Notes under the pieces: model-generated
Databases searched by the model: none
Told to the model about the DNA's origin: nothing
The model's input: the letters and a program-made list of their open reading frames with translations, nothing else
Assembly (NCBI RefSeq): GCF_036924595.1
Contig: NZ_JAZHRV010000001.1
Location: 7,591,501-7,655,500 of the forward strand
DNA from: Bradyrhizobium algeriense
GTDB lineage: Bacteria > Pseudomonadota > Alphaproteobacteria > Rhizobiales > Xanthobacteraceae
Length of the DNA stretch: 64,000 nucleotides
Direction of reading: 5' to 3'
Program-made: the position numbers and the translations under genes
Shown here: piece by piece, positions 1 to 8,337 of the stretch
How positions within the stretch are numbered: position 1 is the stretch's first letter
How the letters are laid out: each line of letters opens with the position of its first letter

Positions 1-507
1 GCAGTTCTTGGGATCGACCTGCAGCGTCTCGACCATCATGCGGTAGATGCGCGGGTCGGGTTTTCGCAGGCCGATTTTTGCCGACTCGATGACATGGTCG
101 AACAGCGCCATCACTTCGGCGACATAGAGCGTGCGGCCGCTGTGGCTGCCGATGGCGTTGGCGGGAAGGTTGTTGGTGATGCAGCCGGTCTTGAACTGCG
201 CCTTCACGCGCTTGAGCGCCTCGACCATCTCGGGCCGCAGATCGCCCGACAGCAGCGGCAGCACGTCCCTGCCGCGAACCGCCGCGCCCAAGGCCAGCGA
301 TTCGGCCGCGAACAATTCGTCGAACGCTTCGATATCGACCTCGGCGCGCTCGAACTTGGCCCAGGCGTTTTCCAGATGGTTGGCGGCGTTGGTGCGCCGG
401 ATGATGTCGGCGGGCAGCCCGCGCTCGGTCTCATACCGCGCAAATGCCTCGAACGGCGAGGTGGTCAGCACGCCGCCGAAATCCCAGATCACTGCCTCGA
501 TCATCAT
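1..507 (-). CDS. HAD-superfamily hydrolase (3' end beyond window)
   Basis: Translated from an ATG at 507 (a second ATG follows at once), this reads without a stop to the left edge, so the C-terminus is missing. Seen: motif I near residue 9 (WDFGGVL, nucleophile Asp), a motif II candidate CITNN in the middle, and motif III SAKIGLRKPDPRIY with the conserved Lys. These are marks of the HAD-IA group, which includes phosphatases, dehalogenases and the N-terminal domain of soluble epoxide hydrolase. The residue two after the nucleophile is Gly rather than the usual acid/base Asp, as in the DFGGV-type members. Substrate cannot be inferred. It diverges from the protease gene at 616. Confidence 0.85.
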   Translation of the reverse strand, partial: MMIEAVIWDFGGVLTTSPFEAFARYETERGLPADIIRRTNAANHLENAWAKFERAEVDIEAFDELFAAESLALGAAVRGRDVLPLLSGDLRPEMVEALKRVKAQFKTGCITNNLPANAIGSHSGRTLYVAEVMALFDHVIESAKIGLRKPDPRIYRMMVETLQVDPKNC

Positions 508-615
508 GCCCTGCCTGAAACAAATGCGTTGGCGAGCGGCTAACACGAATTGCCCGCTGGAACCAGTGCGATCGGGCGCTTGGCGACATGCGCTGCGCGG
601 GTTATTGCTGCGCCG

Positions 616-1389
616 ATGAAAATCCTGCCTCGCTTGATTGCCGGCCTTATTGCCAGCTTTGCCCCGCTGCTCTCCGTTCCCGCGCACGCCATCGTCGGCG
701 GCGGTTCGCCGTCAACGGAAGGTGTGGCCCACTCGGTCGTCACCATCGTCGGCTCGCGCGGTAATTTTTGCACCGGCGCGTTAATCGCGCCGAAACTGGT
801 GCTGAGCGCGGCGCACTGCGTGCAGCCCGGCGCGGATTACAAGATCGTCGAATATGGTGCGGACCGGCAGCCGTCGCTCCAGGACGTCAAGACCGTCGCC
901 ATTCATCCCGGCTTCAATATGCAGGCCATGCAGGCGCATCGTGCGACGGCAGATGTCGCGTTATTGCAATTGGCGGCGCCGCCCAAGGGCAAGACGCCAT
1001 CCGCGCTCGGCATGCCAAATATCCCCATCATGATCGGCAGCCGCTTCACCATCGCCGGCATCGGCGTGACCGTGCGCGGCGACGGCAAGAGCGGCGGCAC
1101 CATCCGCGTCGCCGGCCTGGTCGCGACCGGCAAGCCCGGCACGCTGCAGATCCGGCTTGTCGATCCCGTCGGGCAGGGCACGCGTGACGGGCTTGGCGCC
1201 TGCACAGGAGATTCCGGCGCGCCTGTTTTCGAGGACAAGCAAGGCGGCCCCTTGATCGTCGGCGTGGTGAGCTGGTCGACCGGACCGAACGGAAGTGCTG
1301 GCTGCGGCGGCATGACCGGTGTTACGCCGCTTACGCTTTATCGGGACTGGATTGTGCGGACCGCGCAGAAATGGGGCGCGGGATTGTAA
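616..1389 (+). CDS. Exported trypsin-like serine protease (S1 family)
   Basis: The start is placed at ATG 616, because residues 1-25 then form a clean signal peptide ending in AHA, followed at once by IVGG, the usual N-terminus of an activated S1 protease. The catalytic triad is visible: His67 in LSAAHC, an Asp in TADVALLQL, and the nucleophilic Ser in GDSGAP. At 257 residues it is a single protease domain with no added module. It should act in the periplasm or outside the cell. An in-frame ATG at 550 would bury the signal peptide, so it was rejected. Its 3' end faces the convergent acyl-CoA synthetase across a palindromic repeat. Target proteins are unknown. Confidence 0.9.
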   Translation: MKILPRLIAGLIASFAPLLSVPAHAIVGGGSPSTEGVAHSVVTIVGSRGNFCTGALIAPKLVLSAAHCVQPGADYKIVEYGADRQPSLQDVKTVAIHPGFNMQAMQAHRATADVALLQLAAPPKGKTPSALGMPNIPIMIGSRFTIAGIGVTVRGDGKSGGTIRVAGLVATGKPGTLQIRLVDPVGQGTRDGLGACTGDSGAPVFEDKQGGPLIVGVVSWSTGPNGSAGCGGMTGVTPLTLYRDWIVRTAQKWGAGL

Positions 1390-1400
1390 CTTGCTCGGTG

Positions 1401-1493
1401 CCGTAGGGTGGGCAAAGGCGCGCTTGCGCCGTGCCCACCATCAAGCACTCTGCCCGTGATGGTGGGCACGCTACGCTTTGCCCACCCTACGGC
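1401..1493. repeat. Palindromic intergenic repeat, copy 1 (GTAGGGTGGGCAAAG family)
   Basis: The ends are inverted copies of CCGTAGGGTGGGCAAAG, and internal inverted arms GTGCCCACCAT/ATGGTGGGCAC flank a short loop. A second copy lies at 39956-40044. Both copies sit between the 3' ends of convergent genes, so the element may also act as a two-way terminator, though there is no long T-run. Confidence 0.85.
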
Positions 1494-1501
1494 TTCCGTG
1501 G

Positions 1502-3724
1502 CTAATGCCCCGCCGCCTTGTTCGCGGCATCGTTGTTGAGCACGATCAGGCCGTCGACGGCGACGCCGACCTTGCTGTTGATCAGGAACGGATTGACATC
1601 GATCGAGGCGATGCGGTTGCCGGCGTCGGCCATCAGATTGGAGAGCCCGACCAGCGCCTTTACGGCGGAAGGCTCGTGCAGCGCCGGTTTGCCGCGATAG
1701 CCCTTCATCTTCACGCCGGCCTTCGTTCTGGCGATCAGTTGCTTCGCCTCGGCCTCATCCAGCGGGGCGCCGGCGAGGGCGACATCATTCATCAGTTCGA
1801 TATCGACGCCGCCGGTGCCGAACAGCACCACCGGTCCCATCTCGGCGTCGAGCGAGGCGCCGACCACGAGTTCGAGGTCGGCCTTGACCTGCTGCGCGAT
1901 CAGAATGCCCTCGAGCTTCGGCTTGCCCTTCAGCTTCTTCACCCGCCCGGTGATATCGTTGAACGCTTTTTTCACCTCGGCCGCGCTGTTGAGGTTCAGC
2001 ACCACGCCGCCGATGTCGGATTTGTGCAGGATGTCGGCGCTGACGACTTTTGCGACGACGGGAAAGCCGATCTTCTTGGCGATCTTCACCGCTTCCGCCG
2101 CGGTCTGCGCGATTTCTTCTTTTGAAACCGGGATACCGTAGGCCTTGAGCAGCTTCTTCGAGGCGACCTCGTCCAGTGCGGCGGCACCGTTGGCGCTCTT
2201 CAGCGCCCTCTCCAGCACCGCGCGCGCGGACGCCTTCGAGCTCGACACGATGTCCGGCACTTCCTTGCGCAGGGAAGAATATTCGATCAGCGACTTGATC
2301 GCGCCGACCGCCCTGTCGAGGCCCTGCATGACCGCGATGTTCGGCAGCGATTTGCGCAAAGCCTTGGTGAACTCAGTGAATCCAATGGACATCGCGCTGA
2401 TATAGACCACGGGCTTACTGGCGGCGCCTGCCATCTCGTTGACGAGCCGCAGATTGCGCTCGCGCAATTCGTGCGGCGCCTTCGGCAGTTCGGCGTCGAT
2501 GATGACGATATCGGTGTCGGGGTCGTCGATCATGATCTTGATCGACTTGATGTAGACCGAGGGATCGACCACAGCGGCAAAGCCCGCGTCGAGCGGATTG
2601 CCGACAATGCTGCCGGGCCCGAGCATTTGCGCCAGTTGCTCGGTTGCATTCGCGCTGAGCGGCGCGAAGTTCATGCCGGCCGAATAGAACGCATCGATCA
2701 GGAGGCCGCGCTTGCCGCCTGACAGGGAAACCGCGGCGATACGGTTGCCTTTCGGCGGATCGGCATGGACGAAACATTCGGTGGTCTCGATCAGCTCGTC
2801 CAGCCCGCGCACCCGGATCACGCCTTCGCGCGTTGAGATCGCGTCAAAGGTTTCGATCGAGCCGGCGAGCGCGCCGGTATGCGCCATCGCGGCGGCACGG
2901 CCGCCCTCGGAAGCGCCGAGCTTGAGTGCAATCACCGGCTTGCCGGCGGCGCGCGCAGCCTTGCAGGCTTCGCGAAACACCTTCGTGTTCCGCACGCCTT
3001 CGAGATAGACCACGATGACGCGGATCGAGGGATCGGCGGCGAAATAGGCCATCAGGTCCGGCGTCTCGAGGCCGGTCTCGTTGCCGGTCGTGACCATGTA
3101 ACCGACACCGACGCCGCGATCCTCCAGCGTCTGGCGGATCGCCATCACGATCGCGCCGGATTGTCCGGCAATCGCCACCGGACCTGCTTCCGTGGTGACG
3201 ATGCGGTCGTCGATATTGGTGAACAGCTTTTCGCCTGCGCTTAAGTTGCCGAGGCAGTTCGGGCCGGTGACGGCAAGGCCGGTCTCTTTCACGGCTTGCT
3301 TCAGTTCAACCGCAAGCCGCTGGCTTTCCTCGTCCTGCAACTCGCTGAAGCCCGAGGTGACGATGGTGGCGGAGCGCGCGCCGGCCGCCGCGGCGTCACG
3401 GATCACCTGCATCGCGAAACGCGCCGGCACCAGCACCAGCACATGATCGGGCTTTTCCGGCAGGCTGGCGAAATCCTTGTAGCAGGGCACGCCCCAGATC
3501 ATTTCGCGCTTGGCGTTGACCGGGAACAGCCCACCTTCGTACTTGTACTTGATCAGATTGTTCCAGATGCGCTCGGCATAGTTGCCGGGCTTGTCGGTGG
3601 CGCCGACCAGAACGATATTGCGCGGGTGCAGCATCGCATGGATGCTTTTGACGATGTCGCTGGCATCAGGCGAAGGCGACCATTTTTCGGCTTGATGCGA
3701 TGCGGTGCTTGCCTGAGCGTCCAT
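1502..3724 (-). CDS. ADP-forming acyl-CoA synthetase (acetate-CoA ligase family, fused subunits)
   Basis: The 740-residue protein has the order of the fused NDP-forming acetyl-CoA synthetase family. A CoA-binding Rossmann domain comes first (about residues 25-150; NIVLVGATDKPGNYAERIW), then succinyl-CoA-ligase-like flavodoxin domains (about 170-480; TGPNCLGN, IAGQSGAIVMA), and last an ATP-grasp domain (about 520-735; PVVAKVVSADILHKSDIGGV). The family makes acyl-CoA from acid, CoA and ATP with release of ADP, through a phospho-His intermediate. Close relatives act on acetate, pimelate, feruloyl or other acids; the sequence does not say which. The ATG at 3724 is preceded by AAGGGATATCC, a good ribosome site. 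Confidence 0.88.
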   Translation of the reverse strand: MDAQASTASHQAEKWSPSPDASDIVKSIHAMLHPRNIVLVGATDKPGNYAERIWNNLIKYKYEGGLFPVNAKREMIWGVPCYKDFASLPEKPDHVLVLVPARFAMQVIRDAAAAGARSATIVTSGFSELQDEESQRLAVELKQAVKETGLAVTGPNCLGNLSAGEKLFTNIDDRIVTTEAGPVAIAGQSGAIVMAIRQTLEDRGVGVGYMVTTGNETGLETPDLMAYFAADPSIRVIVVYLEGVRNTKVFREACKAARAAGKPVIALKLGASEGGRAAAMAHTGALAGSIETFDAISTREGVIRVRGLDELIETTECFVHADPPKGNRIAAVSLSGGKRGLLIDAFYSAGMNFAPLSANATEQLAQMLGPGSIVGNPLDAGFAAVVDPSVYIKSIKIMIDDPDTDIVIIDAELPKAPHELRERNLRLVNEMAGAASKPVVYISAMSIGFTEFTKALRKSLPNIAVMQGLDRAVGAIKSLIEYSSLRKEVPDIVSSSKASARAVLERALKSANGAAALDEVASKKLLKAYGIPVSKEEIAQTAAEAVKIAKKIGFPVVAKVVSADILHKSDIGGVVLNLNSAAEVKKAFNDITGRVKKLKGKPKLEGILIAQQVKADLELVVGASLDAEMGPVVLFGTGGVDIELMNDVALAGAPLDEAEAKQLIARTKAGVKMKGYRGKPALHEPSAVKALVGLSNLMADAGNRIASIDVNPFLINSKVGVAVDGLIVLNNDAANKAAGH

Positions 3725-3895
3725 GGATATCCCTTAACTCTGTTGTTTTCTTTGGCCATGGCGATCGAGCATGAACGCCGCGCCATGGTTTTCTTATGAT
3801 TGAGGCCTTTCTATTGGGACTTGGCGGGGGTGGCAACACGCGTTGCGCGCGCAGCGCCATTCGCGCCACGCACGATATCCCGGCTCGCGGAGAAT

Positions 3896-4474
3896 TCAGC
3901 GTGAAGGCGGCGCGTCTCCGAGCATCGTGGCGTGCACAAGATAGCGTTCGGGCCCTTGCGTCAGCGCGTCGAACGGCCAGCAGGTCGACAGCACCAGTTC
4001 ATGCCCGCCTGCGAGCGGATCGATGCCGGAGGCATCGAAGCGCACGACCGAGGTCGTATCGACCCTGTAGCTAAACGTCCGGCCGTCGTGTCTTGTAACG
4101 TCGATCTCGTCGCCGACGACGACGTTCTTCAGGAAGGCGAAATGCGTATCGCGATGCGCCGAATAGACAGCCACGCCGCGTTCGCCGGCGTCGGGCGTCC
4201 GCTCGACATGACCCGGGCCGAAGGCGAGCGCCTGGCCGCTGCTGCCTGCGAGCACGATGGCGCGGGCATGGAGCCGCTTCACTTCGATGCGGGCGACCGG
4301 CCATGTGTCGGCCCATGACCAGGATTTTGTCTCGCGCCCTGTCGCGATGGTTTTTTCAAAGGCCCGTTCCAGCAGCACCTGCGCGAGCCGCGCTTTGGCG
4401 TGGATGTAAGCCCCCTGGCCGAACAGGATCAGGCCCGCGGAACCGAGAAGGAGAGGGAGAACGAAGCGGGGCAT
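3896..4474 (-). CDS. Class GN sortase (marine proteobacterial sortase type)
   Basis: This 192-residue cysteine transpeptidase has an N-terminal membrane segment (residues 5-24) and the sortase triad: His107 in SAHRDTHF, Cys165 in VLSTCWPFD (TLxTC motif) and Arg177 in GPERYLVHA. It would cut a C-terminal LPxT-type signal at the outer face of the inner membrane. The gene lies about 120 bp downstream of, and on the same strand as, a VIT/VWA protein ending in LPRTA, its evident substrate. This pair matches the arrangement described for TIGR03784 (sortase) and TIGR03788 (target). ATG 4474 is preferred; a TTG at 4489 is possible. The ribosome site is weak. Confidence 0.9.
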   Translation of the reverse strand: MPRFVLPLLLGSAGLILFGQGAYIHAKARLAQVLLERAFEKTIATGRETKSWSWADTWPVARIEVKRLHARAIVLAGSSGQALAFGPGHVERTPDAGERGVAVYSAHRDTHFAFLKNVVVGDEIDVTRHDGRTFSYRVDTTSVVRFDASGIDPLAGGHELVLSTCWPFDALTQGPERYLVHATMLGDAPPSR

Positions 4475-4591
4475 TATGTTGGCTCGCAATGACGATCATC
4501 GAGAAAGCGGCGCGCGCGGCCTTGGGGGACGGGTGGAGCCGCGCGCGCTCTGGAAGGGGAGGTTGGGGAGACCTCCTCCTTTCAGCCGACG

Positions 4592-6880
4592 TCAACGCAG
4601 TGACATCTGACGTCGATTGAACTGACGTCGAGTGAACACCAACAGGATCAGGCTGACCGTGAGCAGGATCACACCCGCGATCATCCTCAGTTCAGCGTCA
4701 GTCGCCGTCCTCGGCAGCGTGACCGTGCTGGGCGCCTGGGTGACGACAGGCTGTGCCCGCTTCAGCGCCGCGACCTGAAGCCGCGCTTCCTCCGTATCAG
4801 CGCGCCGTTCCGTCGGCGTTGCCGGAAGGCGTAGGCGTTCGCCGAAGACTTTTTCAAAGTCCCAGCCGGCCGGCAGGTTGATCGGCAGTTCCGAGACCTT
4901 GAGCGGCTCGCCTTCCGGACGGCTCGGCGTCTTGTCGACCGCGACCAGGCTGGTCAGCCGCGTGACGAGCTGATGCTCGAGCGCCAGCGCCAGAATGGTT
5001 TTGTCGGCATCTTCCGGGCCCGCCTGCCGCGTGGTGCGCGCGACTTCGGCATCCGCGATCTTGCGCCGCGCCCAGAGTTTGGACAGGCCTTTGCCTTCGG
5101 CCGCATTCGCCAGCGGCAGAGTGACGACCCAGGGACGGTCGCCGATGCGGCCCTTGATCTCGATCGAGCCCGCGAGCTTGTCGAGCTTTGCCGCCAGAAC
5201 CAGCGGCTCGTCGCGATAGACGTCGGGGATCGCGACCGGCGTGATATCGGCCGTGGCGTCGGAGAACTTCGCGGTGAGATTGGTCACCGCTGGATTTTCC
5301 AGCTTGGCGAACAGGCCCCGCATGCGCTCCTCGACCTGTTCGACCGAACCGATATGGGTGAAGGTGCCGCGGCCGAGTTCGGCAGCGCGCGTCATCAGGT
5401 AGGTGTTCGGGGCAGAGCCGATGCCGACCATGAAGATCCGCGAGCGGCCGCGCAGCGCATTGATGGTTTCGAATAATTGCTGCTCGTTGCCGATCGCGCC
5501 ATCGGTCAGGAACACGACCTGCCGGACGTAGCTGGCATCGCCGACCTTGTCGGACAACGCCGCGCGCATCGCCGGCACCATTTCGGTGCCGCCACTGGCC
5601 TGTAGCGCGTCGACAAAGGAGGTGGCCCGGCCGATATGCTCCCTGTCAGCCGGCACGGCCGCGGGGAACAGGACATCCATGGTGTGATCGAAGCGGATTA
5701 CGTTGAAACGGTCGTTCGGCTGCAGACGGTCGAGCGCGTAGATGAGGCTTGCCTTGGCCTGAATGATCGAAACGCCACCCATGGAGCCGGAATTGTCGAT
5801 CACGAAGATCACCTCGCGCGGCAATGGCTTTTGCTGAGCCTGTTCGACCGAAGGCGGCGTGACGAAGGCGAGCAGGTAATCGCTGTCGCCGACGTGCTCG
5901 CGGAACAACCCTACCGAGGGCGCCTTCTCGGCCACAGGTTTCCAGGTCAGTTCGAAATCGCGGTCGGCCGGTACCGGACCTTCGGCCAGGCGAATGATGC
6001 TCGTGCCTGCATCTGGCTTTTCGGTCTTGATTGCATGGTGGTGGCTCTTGATCCCGCCGAGCGGGAAGCCGGCCTGCAGCCGCACGGTGATGCGGGTCGG
6101 ATTGACCGGCGCGTTGGTTGCGGGGTCGAGTACTTCGGGCGAGATGCGGTTACGATCCGGCACGGGATCGGACTTGGCCGAACCCCAGCCGCCGCCGTCG
6201 GGCCGGAAGTCGACGCTTTGGACAACCGGCACGGGATTGTAGCGCGGGGCGACCACCATCGGCACCCGCAGCGAGAACTCGTTGCCGGATTGCTGGACCG
6301 GCTCTTGATATTCGATCTGCACCAGCACGGTTTCACCGGGACCGATATTGGCGACCGAGTTGGTGAAGATGTTCGGCCGTTCCTGTTCGGTCAGCGCCGC
6401 CTTCTGTCCATTTTGCTTGGCCTGTTCGTAGATGATCTTTGCCTGCTGCCGCTCCTTGATATCGCCGACCACGACGCGATCGCCGATCACCATTTTCAGC
6501 GTATCGACCGCGCCGCCCGACGGCAGCGGATAGACATAGACTGCTTCGACCCAGTCCTTCGTCGGATTGCGGAAGATCTGCGTGACGCGGGCGCGGACCG
6601 TCGGACCCGATACGGTGAGATCGACATCGATGCCGAGCCGCGTCGCGTCGGCATAGCCTTCTTCGTTCTTCAGCAGCAGCGAGCCGGAGCGCGCGTCACC
6701 GGGTTTGAGATAGGCGGCCAGCGGGCGTTCAGTCGACCACACCGGTTCAAAGCTCAAAAATAATGCCGCGAACCCGACCAGGATTACGGCAACGCCCTGC
6801 ATCACGAAGAACAGCACCAGCCTGATCAGGCCGGGCTGTTCGCTGCGTTTGTCGGCCTCGATTTCGTCGCATGTCGTCAT
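4592..6880 (-). CDS. Sortase target protein with VIT and VWA domains
   Basis: The 762-residue protein starts at ATG 6880 with GGAG 8 bases upstream; an in-frame extension to 6979 has no support. Order seen: membrane segment or uncleaved signal (about 19-43), VIT domain (about 65-215, as in inter-alpha-trypsin inhibitor heavy chains), VWA domain (about 355-530) with an intact metal site DNSGS at 362-366, and a C-terminal sorting signal. That signal is LPRTA at 722-726, then a hydrophobic stretch (about 733-748), then an Arg-rich tail. It should be cleaved by the sortase encoded next and held at the cell envelope. VIT/VWA proteins usually bind other proteins; partners are unknown. Confidence 0.92.
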   Translation of the reverse strand: MTTCDEIEADKRSEQPGLIRLVLFFVMQGVAVILVGFAALFLSFEPVWSTERPLAAYLKPGDARSGSLLLKNEEGYADATRLGIDVDLTVSGPTVRARVTQIFRNPTKDWVEAVYVYPLPSGGAVDTLKMVIGDRVVVGDIKERQQAKIIYEQAKQNGQKAALTEQERPNIFTNSVANIGPGETVLVQIEYQEPVQQSGNEFSLRVPMVVAPRYNPVPVVQSVDFRPDGGGWGSAKSDPVPDRNRISPEVLDPATNAPVNPTRITVRLQAGFPLGGIKSHHHAIKTEKPDAGTSIIRLAEGPVPADRDFELTWKPVAEKAPSVGLFREHVGDSDYLLAFVTPPSVEQAQQKPLPREVIFVIDNSGSMGGVSIIQAKASLIYALDRLQPNDRFNVIRFDHTMDVLFPAAVPADREHIGRATSFVDALQASGGTEMVPAMRAALSDKVGDASYVRQVVFLTDGAIGNEQQLFETINALRGRSRIFMVGIGSAPNTYLMTRAAELGRGTFTHIGSVEQVEERMRGLFAKLENPAVTNLTAKFSDATADITPVAIPDVYRDEPLVLAAKLDKLAGSIEIKGRIGDRPWVVTLPLANAAEGKGLSKLWARRKIADAEVARTTRQAGPEDADKTILALALEHQLVTRLTSLVAVDKTPSRPEGEPLKVSELPINLPAGWDFEKVFGERLRLPATPTERRADTEEARLQVAALKRAQPVVTQAPSTVTLPRTATDAELRMIAGVILLTVSLILLVFTRRQFNRRQMSLR

Positions 6881-7067
6881 GTTGCTCACTCCGAACGGCG
6901 ATTTCGCCGTGGTGTGAGGGTGCGGAAAGCCGCGATTTGGCGCGAGCGGAATGATCGGCCTAGCTCGGTCGCCCGCCACCGTGCGCCGCCACGGTCGGGA
7001 CGGTTTTGTGCGGGTTTGTGATGGATTGTGCGTCTGCTAGACTGGCGCGGATAAGCCAGAGGTGACG

Positions 7068-7832
7068 ATGCCGACGTCGGACAAGCAGCTTTCCGCCGAG
7101 CAAAGCCGGCAGATCGCCGACACCATTCGTGAGGAGATCGCCCGCCGCCGCATCTCCCGGCAATCGCTGGCCGAACTCGCGAAACTCAGCCTGTTGACGC
7201 TGGAGAAGGTGCTCGGCGGCCGCCGGCCGTTCACGCTTGCCACCACCGTCCGCCTCGAGCAGGCGCTCGGCGTCTCCCTGCGCAAGACGCCGGAGGGGCC
7301 GGCGCCCGCGGCCACCGTCAACGGCGAGGTTGCGCCGGATGGATTGGGCGCCTATTCGCGCCGCGCGGTAGCCTGGATCGAAGGAACTTATGTCACGGTG
7401 CGCCCCTCGTTCGGCGACAAGGACGCGATCTTCGCGTACCGCACCGAGATCACCTGGGACAATGCGGCATCCTCGCTGGTGTTTCACGAAAGCGAACGGC
7501 AGGACGCGGCCTTCACCCAGTTCGGCGAGGTGGCGGTGCCGAACCAGTCGAGACATATCTATCTCGTCACCAACCGGCACGGCCAGCATCGCCTGATCAC
7601 AGTGGCGCACCTGGCGATTTCGGGCGAGATGTACGGGATCATCACGACGCTGCTCGCGGGTCGCGGCTCGTTGCTGACGCCGATCGCGGCACCAATCGCC
7701 TATTTGCCGATTAAAATGGTAGCTCATCCGACCTTTGGCAGGGTTTCGCCCGACGATCCCAATTATTCGCTGTACCGCCAGCATTTGCGGCGGACCACTG
7801 ATGAATCCTTCGCGCTATTCCTGCCGGGATAG
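7068..7832 (+). CDS. HTH-domain protein with uncharacterised C-terminal domain
   Basis: The 254-residue protein begins with an XRE-like helix-turn-helix (about residues 10-75; RRRISRQSLAELAKLSLLTLEKVLGGRRPF). A longer C-terminal part I do not recognise follows (about 100-250), rich in beta-type sequence. This is the layout of a regulator with a sensing domain. ATG 7068 is chosen (AGAGGTG upstream); GTG 7062 is in frame. It is divergent from the sortase-target operon with a 187-bp shared intergenic region, so control of that operon is a reasonable but unproven guess. Confidence 0.72.
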   Translation: MPTSDKQLSAEQSRQIADTIREEIARRRISRQSLAELAKLSLLTLEKVLGGRRPFTLATTVRLEQALGVSLRKTPEGPAPAATVNGEVAPDGLGAYSRRAVAWIEGTYVTVRPSFGDKDAIFAYRTEITWDNAASSLVFHESERQDAAFTQFGEVAVPNQSRHIYLVTNRHGQHRLITVAHLAISGEMYGIITTLLAGRGSLLTPIAAPIAYLPIKMVAHPTFGRVSPDDPNYSLYRQHLRRTTDESFALFLPG

Positions 7833-8010
7833 CGCCCTGCAGCCTTGCATTCCCAATGAAACCCACTATATGAGCCCTATTCGAATTATCGCTCTGCCTT
7901 GTTGACCACGCCGAACCGGCTCTAATCCCCAAGACATCGTTGAAATCGGATCAAGCCTGCGCGGAGGTCGTGCGGGCAACAGCGCTTTCGCGCATCTTGG
8001 AGATAGTTAC

Positions 8011-8220
8011 ATGGCTACCGGAACAGTTAAGTGGTTCAACGCGACCAAGGGTTTTGGCTTCATTCAGCCCGATGATGGTGGAACGGACGTTTTCGTCCAC
8101 ATTTCGGCCGTCGAACGCGCAGGTCTGAGCTCGCTCAACGAAGGTCAGAAGATCTCGTTCGAAGCGAAGAAGGACCCGATGCGCGGCAAGACCAGCGCCG
8201 AGAACCTTCGCGTCGATTAA
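8011..8220 (+). CDS. cspA: Cold-shock protein (CspA family)
   Basis: The 69-residue protein is a single cold-shock domain with both RNA-binding motifs intact: KGFGFI (RNP1) and VFVHIS (RNP2). It binds single-stranded nucleic acid and acts as an RNA chaperone. GGAG lies 8 bases before the ATG. The 178 bases back to the previous gene give room for a long 5' leader, as is common in this family, but no specific thermosensor fold was worked out. A strong terminator follows at 8285. Paralogues are usual in rhizobia, so the gene symbol means family only. Confidence 0.95.
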   Translation: MATGTVKWFNATKGFGFIQPDDGGTDVFVHISAVERAGLSSLNEGQKISFEAKKDPMRGKTSAENLRVD

Positions 8221-8284
8221 AGGTCGCCGATTTTAGGATTTCCACGGATGTACTGGGATCCTCTGATTGGCCTCTGATACAAGA

Positions 8285-8313
8285 GCCCGCCGGTGATGAA
8301 CCGGCGGGCTTTT
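8285..8313 (+). terminator. Rho-independent terminator of the cold-shock gene
   Basis: A perfect 9-bp stem GCCCGCCGG/CCGGCGGGC with a 7-base loop is followed by TTTT. It lies 65 bases after the cold-shock stop codon and just before the convergent acyl-CoA synthetase ends. Confidence 0.92.
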
Positions 8314-8337
8314 CGTTTGTCGCATGCCGACGCACGA

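Noticed and set aside
5636..6763. Plus-strand open frame of 375 codons opposite the sortase target
   Set aside because: The VIT and VWA motifs on the other strand are intact and the ribosome site is on that strand.
7833..8010. Possible cold-shock RNA thermosensor or riboswitch
   Set aside because: The gap is long enough, but no convincing conserved fold could be recognised by eye.
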